DNA from: Marinomonas primoryensis
Lineage (GTDB): Bacteria > Pseudomonadota > Gammaproteobacteria > Pseudomonadales > Marinomonadaceae
Length of the DNA stretch: 64,000 nucleotides
Assembly (NCBI RefSeq): GCF_013372285.1
Contig: NZ_CP054301.1
Span: 420,001 to 484,000 of the forward strand
Direction of reading: 5' to 3'
The notes under the pieces were generated by a model. That model did no database searches. It saw nothing but the letters and a program-made list of their open reading frames with translations, and had not been told where the DNA came from. The position numbers and the translations under genes were made by a program. Positions within the stretch are counted from its first letter, which is position 1. Each line of letters opens with the position of its first letter. Shown piece after piece: positions 49,458 to 59,519 of this stretch.

Positions 49458-49868
49458 TTAAATGCTGAATGCAGGAAAGCTGGCGGCAAATTTTTGTATC
49501 CATTCGGCAGCAGCTTCATTGTAGTTAAGTCTTCGCCCTTGAATTTTGGCTTGGCGTCGATAGTGCTCTATCTGAGAGAGTTGCTCGATCATACGAACAC
49601 AATAGCACTCTTCGTTGGTGGGAAATTCAATGGCGATACGATAGCCGTCTTTTTCTTTGTTGCACCAAACGACACGGCCAGAGACACAGAAATTTGGGTC
49701 TATTTCTTCCAGTGTAATTCTTACTGAGCGCCCATTGTCAAATGGGCGGAGGGCAACATAGGTGATACCGACAAACCCAGCTCTTTCTTCATTAATTGGA
49801 GGAAAGGGCTGATCTTCTATTAGCGTAATGTCTAACGGAAGGTCTTTCGGATGTAAAACAAATTCCAT
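49458..49868 (-). CDS. PilZ-domain-like protein
   Basis: A 136-residue protein with a beta-barrel pattern of PilZ type (RSVRITLEEIDPNFCVSGRVVW then YRIAIEFPTNEE), followed by a helical tail (RMIEQLSQIEHYRRQAK). The classical RxxxR at the N-terminus is not seen and the D/NxSxxG motif is altered, so cyclic-di-GMP binding is doubtful. It is the first gene of a pair with DUF501. Confidence 0.65.
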   Translation of the reverse strand: MEFVLHPKDLPLDITLIEDQPFPPINEERAGFVGITYVALRPFDNGRSVRITLEEIDPNFCVSGRVVWCNKEKDGYRIAIEFPTNEECYCVRMIEQLSQIEHYRRQAKIQGRRLNYNEAAAEWIQKFAASFPAFSI

Positions 49869-50080
49869 CGCAACAAGCCAGCTACTATTTCAGATATTCA
49901 TGTTATCGGCCAAGGAGGCAGAGTGTTTAAAAAAGAATGCGAATTGTACGCTTTTTACCCTGTCTGTACAGATCAATTTTAAGATGTCTAAGCCCTAAAT
50001 CATAACTTCTACTTATATGAAAATGACCGCTGTGTCTCGCTTTGCGTCCATTACTGTTTGGTGTGCTCAATTAGCTTAGA

Positions 50081-51493
50081 TCAGTTTGTCTGTTGTTGGC
50101 AAAGTCTGCCCAATTCTTTTAGTGCAGCATCGGTTTTATTGTCCCAATTGAGTGCGTAATTCAATCTGAAATGATGGCTAAACTGCGCTGTTAAACTGAA
50201 CGCTAATCCTGGAAGTAAGCCGATGTTGCTCTCTAGTGCTTGGGAGTGAAGCGTCATAGCATCGACGGTGTTTGGTAAAGTGACCCACAGTAAAAAACCC
50301 CCTTTTGGTGTTGAGGTTTGGGTGCCTGTTGGAAAGTGTTCTAAAATTAATGCTTGGCAGCGGGCTAAGTTATCCTGATACGCCAATCGAGTTTTTCGTA
50401 GATGACGATCGTATGCACCGTTTTCTAAAAAATTGGCGATGGCGGTTTGCGTTAATGTTGGAATCGCTAAAGATTGCACATAAGCATAATGTTCAATCTG
50501 TGTTTGAAATCGTCCGCCGACAATCCAACCTACGCGAAACCCAGGTGCGATGCTTTTAGAAAAAGAGCTGCAATAAATAACCGTGTTAAGTTTGTCGTCT
50601 GCTTTGAGGGATCGCTCGCGCTTGTCCTTGTAGCTGAGTTCGCCATACACGTCATCTTCAATGAGTGTGAAGTTATGTTGTACGGATTGGTCGATAATAC
50701 GCTGTCTTGCTTGGTGGCTGAGTGTGGCACCAATCGGGTTTTGATTATTTGGTGTGACAATGCAGGCTTTAATATCCCACTTTGTGGCGGCTTTTTCTAA
50801 TAAATCTAAATCTATGCCGTCTTCAGCCGAGCAGGGGATTTCAATGGCTTTTAAGTTGAGTATTTCGATGGCTTGTAAGACGCCATGATAAGCAGGGCTT
50901 TCTATGGCGATGGTGTCACCAGCCTTGGCAACGGCTTGTAATGACAACATTAAGGCATTTTGGCAGCCGAGTGTTATGGTGATGTCATCGGGTTGTAGTT
51001 GACAGCCGCTGTCTAGCATTCGGATGGCTATTTGACGGCGCAAGCTTAATGAACCTGGCGTAAACTCGTAAGCCGCACAGATTTCTGGCTCTAAACGCAT
51101 AAGTCGACCAACAGAGCGTTGTAGTTGTCGTATCGGTAGGAATTGGCTTTTTGGAATAGCCGCACCAAATTGAATGATATTGTCGTCTTGTGATGCGTGC
51201 AGCAAACGCCTTAAAAGCGCATGAATGGTGCCATCATTCTGAGTCGGTTCAATTTTTGCAGACTCGGTTGGCTGTAGCTGATTTTCTTGGACGAAATAGC
51301 CTTTTTGTGGGCGTGCTTTAATGACACCCCTGTCTTCTAATAAACTATAGGCTTGTAGCACTGTGGCAACACTGACTTCCATTTGTTTGCTGGATTTTCG
51401 AACTGATGGAATCTTTGCGCCTGGTAAGAAAATACCTTCATGAACTTGGTGTTCAATTTGGTTGGCGATTTTTTCGTATAAGGGGCAATCCAT
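50081..51493 (-). CDS. MocR-type transcriptional regulator (GntR/aminotransferase)
   Basis: A 470-residue regulator. A GntR winged helix occupies about 1-70 (YEKIANQIEHQVHEG, GAKIPSVRKSSKQM); an aminotransferase class I domain follows, with the PLP lysine in SSFSKSIAPGFRVGWI. MocR regulators use PLP-bound ligands as signals. The ATG at 51493 is used; the TTG three codons upstream is less likely. No PLP or amino-acid pathway gene is adjacent, so the target is unknown. It diverges from the chemoreceptor gene. Confidence 0.9.
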   Translation of the reverse strand: MDCPLYEKIANQIEHQVHEGIFLPGAKIPSVRKSSKQMEVSVATVLQAYSLLEDRGVIKARPQKGYFVQENQLQPTESAKIEPTQNDGTIHALLRRLLHASQDDNIIQFGAAIPKSQFLPIRQLQRSVGRLMRLEPEICAAYEFTPGSLSLRRQIAIRMLDSGCQLQPDDITITLGCQNALMLSLQAVAKAGDTIAIESPAYHGVLQAIEILNLKAIEIPCSAEDGIDLDLLEKAATKWDIKACIVTPNNQNPIGATLSHQARQRIIDQSVQHNFTLIEDDVYGELSYKDKRERSLKADDKLNTVIYCSSFSKSIAPGFRVGWIVGGRFQTQIEHYAYVQSLAIPTLTQTAIANFLENGAYDRHLRKTRLAYQDNLARCQALILEHFPTGTQTSTPKGGFLLWVTLPNTVDAMTLHSQALESNIGLLPGLAFSLTAQFSHHFRLNYALNWDNKTDAALKELGRLCQQQTN

Positions 51494-51747
51494 AAAGCGC
51501 AATTCGAATTCATAAAAGAGAGAGCCAATCTACCAGATTGGTGGGTTGAAAGAAATCTATGTGGATCAGCAGGGCGACGTTTATAGATTTACTTTCCATG
51601 CCATTTGACGTTGATGATGCATCATTGTTTGTAAATAAAGTGTTATGGTTTTCCTGTATGATTGGTTAGTTTTCAGTAAATGTGAGTGTCTTTCAGTAGA
51701 ATAGGCACATAGAGAGCTTAGAGTAGAAATTAATTTAGAGGTCGATT

Positions 51748-53724
51748 ATGTCGTTGTCCGTTATTCAAAGGATTTTATTTGGTTTTAGTATTCTACTTCT
51801 GCTTTTATTGATGATTGCTGCATCAGGTTTTGTTGGCATTAATAAAATCGAGGATCGACTGAATATTGTTACGGGGAAAGTAGCCACCATTTCGTCTACT
51901 AGTAATGCTTTAAAAGACGATTTGAGTTTAGCTAATGCCGCTGTTTTACAGTATTTACTGAGTAAGAAACCCGATTCGCTAGAAAGTTTATCTGAACGTT
52001 TTTCACTGCATAAACAAGAGTTTAGTGAGGTGTCTAATCAACTGTCTGTTCAGCTTCAAGACCTTCCTGAAATGAATCAGGCGTTGGGAAATATCAACGC
52101 AGAAGTTGAGCATTTCTTTGGTTATACCGATATCGCCTTTTCTAATCACAAAAAAATGCTAGAGCTACAAGCTGTAGTACCAGATGAAAAACTTGATTTG
52201 AAAGATGCGATCAATTTTACGTCTGAAGATTTGGGCATGTTAGAGACGGATGGCGATACGTCAGAAGTTCAGTTTGCCGCATCCTATATGCAAAGCCAAA
52301 TACAAAGCCTACAAGTTACAGTAAACGATTATTTTGATGTGCGTAGTTTGGAAAAGATGCAGGCATTTCGCGATGAAATGGCATCGATAATTACGAGTTT
52401 GAAGGATAAAGAGTCGTATTTAAAAGATGACAACATCAATGATCTGGTTAATGAGATTGAGATGGGTGTTGTTTCAGATGAAGGTGTGGTGGCGAAACAA
52501 TATGAAAGTGCTCGTTTAGTTCAAGAGTCTGAAAGGTTGGCTAAGCAGTTGTCAGACAGCATGGAGGTCGTGAATACATCGGTACAGGAGCTATTGTCCG
52601 CGACAACGCAAATGGGTGGGGAAGCAAAAGCTGAAGCGAGCGCCGCAGCGACGTTATCGACGCTTATTATTGGAATCGTGCTTGTGGTATCGATTGTGAT
52701 TGCTGTGCTGGTGGCTTTGTGGGTTAGCCGAAGTATTCGTCTACCGTTAAAAGAAGTGATGACTGTCTTGGGTAAAATATCGGATGGTGATTTCACTCAG
52801 CGTAGTAACGTCCAAACCAAAGATGAGTTTGGTGAGTTATCGAATTGGGTCAATGGACTGGTTGCTAAACTACAAAGTGTGATGGCTGAAATAGACCAAG
52901 TCTCTAATAATGTTGCTGAATCTGCCGTCAGTAATGTTCGCTTAGCAGCGAACTCTAAACGATTGATGAAAGCGCAGAATGACAAAACGACGGAAGTGGC
53001 ATCATCCATGTCTGAAATGGTTTCCGCAGTAGATCAAGTGGCGAAAAGTTCAGAGGTTATTTTGCACCAAATTCAATCGGTTGACCAAAGAGCCAATCAG
53101 AACCGCGCTTTGATGGATTCAAATATTCAAAAAATGGAGCTCCTCCTTGCAAAAATTGAAGAGTCTACCGAGGTCGTTAACCAGCTTGATGAGCACTCTA
53201 AGAACATCGATCGTATCCTGGATGTGATTCAAGCAATTGCAGAGCAAACGAATTTATTGGCATTAAATGCGGCCATCGAAGCGGCGCGTGCTGGTGAGCA
53301 AGGTCGAGGGTTCTCTGTGGTGGCCGATGAGGTTCGTACCTTAGCAACTCGCACACACAGTTCTACCGAAGAAATACAGCGCGTTATTGTTCAATTACAA
53401 CAAGGCGTGACGAAAACGGTTGGCAGTATGGAAGAAAGCCGTAAGAGTGCTAATGCCAGTGTTGAAGAGGCTCGTACAGTTGGATTGTCGTTAGCTGAAT
53501 TGCAAAGCAGCATGGCAGAGATACGTGATTTGAGTACGCAAATAGCGGCAGCGGCTGAAGAACAGTCTGCGGTTTCGCAAGAAGTTAAGCTGAATGTGCT
53601 TGAGATATCTGAGATGTCTGAACAAGCGGCATTGGGTTCGGATCAAAGTGAGAGCGACAGTGAAGGCTTGTCAAAGTTAGCGTCTCATCAGAAACATCTA
53701 CTTAGCCAATTTAAGATTGTTTGA
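51748..53724 (+). CDS. Methyl-accepting chemotaxis protein
   Basis: A 658-residue chemoreceptor. TM1 spans about residues 10-32; a periplasmic helical domain runs to about 295; TM2 is about 297-325. A HAMP domain follows, then the long signalling coiled coil with the conserved tip [22 protein letters not shown] at about 497-520. The ligand domain is helical, but its ligand cannot be told. No che genes are adjacent, so it is an orphan receptor. Spacing to the next gene is 62 bp. Confidence 0.93.
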   Translation: MSLSVIQRILFGFSILLLLLLMIAASGFVGINKIEDRLNIVTGKVATISSTSNALKDDLSLANAAVLQYLLSKKPDSLESLSERFSLHKQEFSEVSNQLSVQLQDLPEMNQALGNINAEVEHFFGYTDIAFSNHKKMLELQAVVPDEKLDLKDAINFTSEDLGMLETDGDTSEVQFAASYMQSQIQSLQVTVNDYFDVRSLEKMQAFRDEMASIITSLKDKESYLKDDNINDLVNEIEMGVVSDEGVVAKQYESARLVQESERLAKQLSDSMEVVNTSVQELLSATTQMGGEAKAEASAAATLSTLIIGIVLVVSIVIAVLVALWVSRSIRLPLKEVMTVLGKISDGDFTQRSNVQTKDEFGELSNWVNGLVAKLQSVMAEIDQVSNNVAESAVSNVRLAANSKRLMKAQNDKTTEVASSMSEMVSAVDQVAKSSEVILHQIQSVDQRANQNRALMDSNIQKMELLLAKIEESTEVVNQLDEHSKNIDRILDVIQAIAEQTNLLALNAAIEAARAGEQGRGFSVVADEVRTLATRTHSSTEEIQRVIVQLQQGVTKTVGSMEESRKSANASVEEARTVGLSLAELQSSMAEIRDLSTQIAAAAEEQSAVSQEVKLNVLEISEMSEQAALGSDQSESDSEGLSKLASHQKHLLSQFKIV

Positions 53725-53786
53725 TGGTTTTTCTAAGATAGATTGCGTTAATATTGGTGCAACTTAATTCTCGGGAGATAAAGTCT

Positions 53787-54266
53787 ATGTCGATTCTTGT
53801 TGGTGATATGTTGCCTCATGGTACGTTTCAAGTCATGGGAGAAGAAGGCCCTGAAACGATAGATGTGACTGAGTTTTTCTCAGGAAAAACTGTGTTGATG
53901 TTTGCCGTACCGGGTGCTTTCACACCAACCTGTAGTGCCAGTCATTTACCTGGTTTTGTTGTGCATTTTGATGTCCTGAAAGAAAAGGGAATTGATGAGA
54001 TCGTTTGTCTTTCTGTTAACGATGTCTTTGTGATGCATGCATGGGGTCAAGCAAATAACGCAGAAAACCTAATAATGGCGTCTGATGGTCTGGCTGAACT
54101 TACTTGTTCTATGGGATTAGAACTGGACATCTCTGCTGCCAAAATGGGGATTCGTAGTCGCCGTTATGCCATGTTAGTGTCAAATGGCATTGTGCAACAG
54201 TTATGGCTAGATGAGCCAGGCGAATACAAAGTTAGCTCTGCTGAATACGTATTGTCTCAACTGTAG
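53787..54266 (+). CDS. Peroxiredoxin (Prx5 type)
   Basis: A 159-residue thiol peroxidase. The peroxidatic cysteine lies in PGAFTPTCSASHLPGF at about residue 48, preceded by VLMFAVPG. A further Cys occurs in ELTCSMGL. It would reduce hydrogen peroxide or organic peroxides with glutathione or thioredoxin. The ATG at 53787 has GGGAG upstream; the frame from 53754 lacks a site. It shares a bidirectional terminator with the TRAP genes. Confidence 0.92.
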   Translation: MSILVGDMLPHGTFQVMGEEGPETIDVTEFFSGKTVLMFAVPGAFTPTCSASHLPGFVVHFDVLKEKGIDEIVCLSVNDVFVMHAWGQANNAENLIMASDGLAELTCSMGLELDISAAKMGIRSRRYAMLVSNGIVQQLWLDEPGEYKVSSAEYVLSQL

Positions 54267-54278
54267 ATATTTCGAGAC

Positions 54279-54310
54279 AAAAAAAACGACGCCATGTGCG
54301 TCGTTTTTTT
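54279..54310. terminator. Bidirectional terminator, peroxiredoxin and dctM
   Basis: Arms AAAAAACGACGC and GCGTCGTTTTTT around CATGT have A and T runs, serving both convergent units. Confidence 0.88.
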
Positions 54311-54342
54311 GTATCCGATATTTATGACTCATTATGTGCTGG

Positions 54343-55611
54343 TCAGTAGCCAAATAACGTCGGTAAGAAGGTTACCGTGCTTGGTACAAAGGTAATCAAG
54401 ATCAAGACCGCTAATTCAACTAAGAAGAGTGGCATGATTTGTCTTGAAATCGCCGCAATACCGACATTGGCAATGGAGTTCGAAACGAATAGGCAAATCC
54501 CCATCGGCGGTGTCACAAGCCCAATCATCAAGTTAAAAATCACCACAATACCAAAGTGAACCGGATCAATGCCAAGGCTCATGGCGATAGGATGCAAAAT
54601 CGGCAGTAGTATCAGCATCGCGGCAATCCCTTCAAGGAATAGACCAACAACCAGCAAAATTACGTTGACTAGGATTAGGAACATCCAAGGGCTAGACACT
54701 TGCTCTAGTACCATTTGGCTGACGGTTTGCGGCACTCTTGAGAAAGTCAGTAACCAGTTCGCTGCTGCGACTACGCCAATTACGATCAGAATCACAGAGG
54801 AGTCGCGCATTGCTCGGGCGAAAATGCGAGGCAAGTCTGATATTTTCAAACTTTTCAGAATAAACATACCTGCTAACAAAGCATAAGCGGCAGCAAAGGC
54901 AGCGGCTTCCGTTGGCGTAACGATACCGGTCAGGATTGAGCCCACAATGAATATCGGCATGAAAAGTGGAATCAATGCTTCAACAAAGGCTTTCCAGCGT
55001 TCTTTCATGGACAGTTTTGCTTTTAACGGCGCGTAATGACCTGCAAAAAAGTAAACGTAAACGGACAAGGCAACAGCAAGAAATAGCCCAGGCGTGACAC
55101 CAGCAAGAAACAGAGCAGGGACAGAAACACCGGTGGTGATTAAAGCGTAAATAATCACCGGAATGCTGGGTGGAATCATCGGCCCAATAACAGACGATGC
55201 GGCCGTTAGTGCCGCCGCAAAAGCGCGTGGGTAGCCTTCTTTTTCCATGGTCGGAATAAACACGCGTCCAAGTGCTGATGTATCCGCAACGGCAGATCCA
55301 GATAGACCTGCAAAAATCACCGAAGCCCAGATGTTTACATGGGCAAGTCCTGCTTTCATGTGTCCAACTAAAGCATTAGCAAAGTTGATGATGCGGCTTG
55401 TGATGCCACTTTCATTCATTAACTCACCCGCTAGAACGAACAACGGAATGGCCAGAATTGAAAAAGAGTCCAGCCCGCTGAAAATGCGTTGAGCCACTAA
55501 ACTTACATTAAATGGAAGAGTGTAAACATGACCCACAACACCCAATAAAATAGCAAAGGCAATAGGGCTACCAATTACCAAAAGAACAATAAGAATTCCG
55601 AAACCTAGCAT
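54343..55611 (-). CDS. dctM: TRAP transporter large membrane subunit (DctM)
   Basis: A 422-residue inner-membrane subunit with about 12 segments. Typical motifs are RIFSGLDSFSILAIPLFVLAGELM, GPMIPPSIPVIIYA and GLVTPPMGICLFVSN. It forms the Na+-driven channel of a tripartite TRAP uptake system. It is the last of the dctPQM operon, two bases after dctQ. Confidence 0.95.
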   Translation of the reverse strand: MLGFGILIVLLVIGSPIAFAILLGVVGHVYTLPFNVSLVAQRIFSGLDSFSILAIPLFVLAGELMNESGITSRIINFANALVGHMKAGLAHVNIWASVIFAGLSGSAVADTSALGRVFIPTMEKEGYPRAFAAALTAASSVIGPMIPPSIPVIIYALITTGVSVPALFLAGVTPGLFLAVALSVYVYFFAGHYAPLKAKLSMKERWKAFVEALIPLFMPIFIVGSILTGIVTPTEAAAFAAAYALLAGMFILKSLKISDLPRIFARAMRDSSVILIVIGVVAAANWLLTFSRVPQTVSQMVLEQVSSPWMFLILVNVILLVVGLFLEGIAAMLILLPILHPIAMSLGIDPVHFGIVVIFNLMIGLVTPPMGICLFVSNSIANVGIAAISRQIMPLFLVELAVLILITFVPSTVTFLPTLFGY

Positions 55612-55613
55612 GA

Positions 55614-56087
55614 TTATTGCCCTTCTACGGATGATTTAGGTTGGAAATACGCGGCGAGTCGAATGAGTGCAGCAATAATAAGACACAAGCCACCAATGAC
55701 CATGGCGACTTGAAAATAATACATTTCAATGCCCGTCCCAGGCGCTTTGATACCGCCTCGTTTCATCATGAAAAGGTAACCAGAATAGGCGATCACTCCG
55801 CCACTAATAAGGGCGATAGCGTCGGAAATAAAATAAAGAAAGTGGCGGATCTTATCGGAAACCAAATCCTCTAAAAACGTAAAACGAATATGTATGCCTT
55901 CTAAATAACACAGCGCCATGCCAAACATGGTGCCGTAAATCATGGCGTATTTCGCTACTTCCTCACTCCATTGAATCGGTGAATTTAATAAATAGCGACT
56001 CATGCTACTGACTAAAATAACGCCAAAAATAACGAATAGGGAGGTGCCAGTTAAGATGGAGAGGACTTTCTTGTAGAGGCGTTTCAT
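55614..56087 (-). CDS. dctQ: TRAP transporter small membrane subunit (DctQ)
   Basis: A 157-residue subunit with four membrane segments and the DctQ pattern SRYLLNSPIQWSEEVAKYAMIYG. It bridges the binding protein and DctM. The ATG at 56087 starts at the conserved N-terminal helix; the longer frame from 56108 has no support. Confidence 0.92.
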   Translation of the reverse strand: MKRLYKKVLSILTGTSLFVIFGVILVSSMSRYLLNSPIQWSEEVAKYAMIYGTMFGMALCYLEGIHIRFTFLEDLVSDKIRHFLYFISDAIALISGGVIAYSGYLFMMKRGGIKAPGTGIEMYYFQVAMVIGGLCLIIAALIRLAAYFQPKSSVEGQ

Positions 56088-56166
56088 GGTGATTCCGGGT
56101 TGTGACAAAGGAAGGTGGCCGACAGTGATTAAATCTCTGCCGGCCTCCTGATTTCAAACGAATAGC

Positions 56167-57180
56167 TTATTGCGAGTTACTAACAACCTTTACAGACAAT
56201 TGAGCACGATCAATCCACTCTGGTTGTACTTCACCTCTCAGCCAATTGATTACGGCTGGTTGTGCAGCATCACGGAATTTCGCCATTTGGCTTGGCGTTG
56301 GTGTGGTTATGACCATGCCATTTTTAGCCAATGATTTTAGCCCTTTTGCAGAGTTGAATTGCTGTACGGCACGGCCTAATGTTCCGGCTACTTTCGCTGC
56401 GCGGTCAATGATGGCTCGATCTGCATCGCTCAATGATTGATACAGGTCTTCATTCATTAGCAAGAAATCTGTTCCGTAGACGTGACCATCTAGTGTTAAG
56501 TATTTTTGGAACTCATAGAATTTGTTCGCTTCAATAACACTGATTGGATTTTCTTGACCATCAACAACGCCAGTCGTTAGGGCGGATGGTACTTCAGGCC
56601 ATGCGATTGGCGTTGGTTCTGCGCCCATCGCTTTTACCATCTCAACGTAAAGAGGCAAAGTTTGAACGCGAATTTTTAGCCCTTTCATGTCATTAGGTTC
56701 AGCAACAGGGCGCTTTGAGTTGGTGAAGTTACGGAAGCCAGTTTCGCCATACGCTAGGGTGCGTAATCCACTTTCTTTTAGACAGTGTTGAGACAAGGCT
56801 TTGCCAAATTCGCCATCTAATACTTCCCATGCGATTGGGGCTGATGGGAATAAGTAGGGGATTTCTAGCACAGCGGCTTCTTTACAAACTTTTGCAAAAG
56901 CGCCAGACACCATCGCCATGCTAAGTGTGCCTTCTTGAGCGGATTGAACAAGGTCTGTTTCACCACCAAGTTGGCCAGAAGGGTACACATTGACTTCAAT
57001 ACGACCACCGGACTCAGCTTCAACGAGATTTTTAAAGACCTCAGTAGCAGCGCCTTTTTTTGATGATGTCCAATCTTGAGGGTCAACGTGGCCAATAGTA
57101 ATAGTAAGGTCTGCTGCGCTAACGGCACTGACTGCACCTGCTGCCATTAAACCGAGGGTGATTTTTTTGGTTAGATTCAT
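56167..57180 (-). CDS. dctP: TRAP transporter solute-binding protein (DctP)
   Basis: A 337-residue periplasmic protein with a signal peptide (LGLMAAGAVSAVSA, then ADLT). The core has GRIEVNVYPSGQLGGETDLV and the carboxylate-binding Arg in GLKIRVQTLPLYVEMVKAMG; VDGQENPISVIE follows. It captures an organic acid. Because it diverges from a ring-cleavage operon, an aromatic or pathway acid such as protocatechuate, gallate or a pyrone dicarboxylate is a reasonable guess, but the sequence does not settle it. Confidence 0.94.
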   Translation of the reverse strand: MNLTKKITLGLMAAGAVSAVSAADLTITIGHVDPQDWTSSKKGAATEVFKNLVEAESGGRIEVNVYPSGQLGGETDLVQSAQEGTLSMAMVSGAFAKVCKEAAVLEIPYLFPSAPIAWEVLDGEFGKALSQHCLKESGLRTLAYGETGFRNFTNSKRPVAEPNDMKGLKIRVQTLPLYVEMVKAMGAEPTPIAWPEVPSALTTGVVDGQENPISVIEANKFYEFQKYLTLDGHVYGTDFLLMNEDLYQSLSDADRAIIDRAAKVAGTLGRAVQQFNSAKGLKSLAKNGMVITTPTPSQMAKFRDAAQPAVINWLRGEVQPEWIDRAQLSVKVVSNSQ

Positions 57181-57803
57181 TTTTACGTCTCCAAGCTCGG
57201 GACCTTGTGTGTCCCGGACATATTATTTTTGTATTTTCTGTCTTACTTTGCAGTAAGGCAGGCTGTCCTGTATTCGTCATTAATATTTTTGGGCGTTTAA
57301 ATAATATAGGATCATTTCAAAAATACCCTACATTTTTTCTTGTAGGCACACAATGGCATAAATACAGTTTAGATTTATGCTTTGTATTCCGCTCGATATT
57401 TGCTTTTTGATCTGTTTTGCTAAGCAACACTACACAAAATGTCGTAATTTTTGCATTTTTAGAAATGAATTTTTTATGTCTCTTGTATATCGAAAACGGA
57501 ATATAAAAACACTTTTAGCTTAGTGGATTTTAAAAAAACTATATAGATCAAAGTTATGGCGTAATTTTAAGGCGTGTTTAGTCCGATTAAGAATGACGTT
57601 ATCTGGCGTAAATATCTGAAATGAGTAGATGTACTTACTTGTACTAAAAATAGCTATATCAAAATGTAATACCCTTTCGGCTAAATTGAAATAGCCAAAT
57701 TGGCCTCATAAAAGAATACTCCTAGCAGATTGTGATGGAATGGCATTGATCGTTTCTATTGCACAACCGTTTATTACTTTAAACAAGAATAGAGAGTAGT
57801 CAC
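57181..57803. other. Control region between dctPQM and the lig-type operon
   Basis: A 623-bp AT-rich stretch between divergent operons; no supported gene. It contains an inverted pair of similar elements (TATTCCGCTCGATAT at 57385-57399, ATATCGAAAACGGAATAT at 57487-57504) that look like regulator sites serving one or both operons. Terminal bases are approximate. Confidence 0.5.
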
Positions 57804-58811
57804 ATGATTATAGATTGCCATGGACATTACACGACGACACCTGCAGGTGTCGGTGAATACCGAGATAAGCAGAAAGCTCAGGTTGCTAAAGATCCTGCCT
57901 TTGTTGGTGAAAAAGGCAAAGTTATTGTGTCGGATGACGAAATTCGTGACAGCATTATTAATAACCAGCTGCGTTTGCAACAAGAGCGTGGCACGGACCT
58001 AACCATCTTCTCTCCGCGTGCGAGCTGGATGGGACACCACATTGGCAATGAATACACGAGCCAATATTGGACGGAACATCAGAATGATTTAATTCGCCGT
58101 GTCTGTGACCTATTTCCTGAGAATTTTGCCCCTGTGGCTCAGTTGCCTCAATCTCCTGGTGTTGATCCTGCTAAGTCTGTTGGTGAAATTGTCCGTACCA
58201 TTGAAGAAATGGGATTCCTTGGCATCAACTTGAACCCAGATCCAAGCGGCGGTTACTGGCAAGATAAGTCTTTAGGCGATCGTTCTTTTTACCCTATTTA
58301 CGAAAAAATGTGTGAATACGACATTCCTGCAATGATCCACGTGAGCGCGGCATGCAACGATTGTTTCCACACAACGGGTTCGCATTATTTGGGTGCCGAT
58401 ACGACTGGCTTCCAGCAGCTAATGATGTCGGATGTGTTTAAAGATTTTCCTGAACTGAAAATCATCATTCCTCATGGTGGCGGTGCGGTGCCTTACCATT
58501 GGGGACGTTTCCGTGGTATGGCGCAAGACCAAGGTTTTGATCTGGCTGAGCGCGTGTTGAATAACGTCTACTTTGATACCTGTGTTTATCATCAGCGTGG
58601 TATTGATTTGTTATTGGATATTATTCCAACGAAAAACATCTTGTTCGCGTCTGAAATGATTGGTGCCGTACGTGGTATTGATCCAGAAACGGGTCATTAT
58701 TTTGATGATACGAAACGTTACATCGACAACAACACGGTGTTGAATGCTGAGCAAAAACAAGCCATCTTTGAAGGCAACGCGCGTCGTGTCTTTTCACGAT
58801 TGAAAGCATAA
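57804..58811 (+). CDS. ligJ: 4-Oxalomesaconate hydratase (LigJ type)
   Basis: A 335-residue amidohydrolase-fold enzyme that hydrates 4-oxalomesaconate to 4-carboxy-4-hydroxy-2-oxoadipate. It follows Sphingobium LigJ closely: MIIDCHGHYTTTP (metal-binding HxH), NQLRLQQERGTDLTIFSPRAS, PHGGGAVPYHWGRFRGMA and SEMIGAVRGIDPETGHYFDD. It is of the LigJ type rather than the GalB deacetylase-like type. It leads the six-gene operon, 30 bp before the aldolase gene. Confidence 0.93.
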   Translation: MIIDCHGHYTTTPAGVGEYRDKQKAQVAKDPAFVGEKGKVIVSDDEIRDSIINNQLRLQQERGTDLTIFSPRASWMGHHIGNEYTSQYWTEHQNDLIRRVCDLFPENFAPVAQLPQSPGVDPAKSVGEIVRTIEEMGFLGINLNPDPSGGYWQDKSLGDRSFYPIYEKMCEYDIPAMIHVSAACNDCFHTTGSHYLGADTTGFQQLMMSDVFKDFPELKIIIPHGGGAVPYHWGRFRGMAQDQGFDLAERVLNNVYFDTCVYHQRGIDLLLDIIPTKNILFASEMIGAVRGIDPETGHYFDDTKRYIDNNTVLNAEQKQAIFEGNARRVFSRLKA

Positions 58812-58841
58812 GGCTCTCGATTTAAAGGGAAGGAAAGAATC

Positions 58842-59519
58842 ATGCGAAATAATGTAGTAGTACAAAATATAGAACGTGCCGACCAAGCGGTAATCGATGG
58901 TTTGGCAGAGTGCGGCGTGGCGACGATTCATGAATCTCAGGGTCGTGTTGGCTTGCTTGCGCATTACCTACGACCGATCCAAATGGACAAAACCATTGCC
59001 GGTTCCGCAATCACCATTTCAGGCGCCGCTGGCGACAATTGGATGATGCACGTGGCGATTGAGCAATGTAAAGCGGGCGACGTCATGGTGTTCGCACCTA
59101 CATCGCCTTCTAATCACGGTTTTTTCGGTGACTTGCTGGCGACATCGGCGCAGTCACGCGGTGTGGTGGGTTTGATCATCGACGGCGGCGTTCGTGATAC
59201 TCGTGATCTTCGTCAAATGGATTTCCCTGTTTGGTCAAAAGCCATTTTTTCTGAAGGCACAATTAAAGAAACAGTGGGTTCTGTCAACGTACCTATGGTG
59301 TGCGCGGATGCTTTGGTAAACCCTGGTGACGTGATTGTTGCAGACGATGATGGAGTTGTGGTCGTGCGTCGTGAAAACGCCGTAGAAGTACTCGAATTGG
59401 CGCGTAAGCGTATGGATAATGAAGAAGCAAAACGCGTTCGCATGGCAAATGGCGAACTGGGCTTGGACATTTATGACATGCGCCCACGTTTAAAAGAAAA
59501 AGGCCTTAAGTATGTCTAA
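58842..59519 (+). CDS. ligK: 4-Carboxy-4-hydroxy-2-oxoadipate aldolase (LigK/GalC type)
   Basis: A 225-residue RraA-fold class II aldolase that splits 4-carboxy-4-hydroxy-2-oxoadipate into pyruvate and oxaloacetate, the last step of the pathway. The active-site segment [21 protein letters not shown] carries the Arg and Asp that hold pyruvate and metal. [15 protein letters not shown] is the N-terminal family block. AAGGGAAGGA precedes the start. It overlaps the next gene by eight bases. Confidence 0.93.
   Translation: MRNNVVVQNIERADQAVIDGLAECGVATIHESQGRVGLLAHYLRPIQMDKTIAGSAITISGAAGDNWMMHVAIEQCKAGDVMVFAPTSPSNHGFFGDLLATSAQSRGVVGLIIDGGVRDTRDLRQMDFPVWSKAIFSEGTIKETVGSVNVPMVCADALVNPGDVIVADDDGVVVVRRENAVEVLELARKRMDNEEAKRVRMANGELGLDIYDMRPRLKEKGLKYV

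Noticed and set aside
57207..57410. 67-codon frame between the TRAP and lig-type operons
   Set aside because: It is AT-rich, has no ribosome binding site and overlaps the promoter area.
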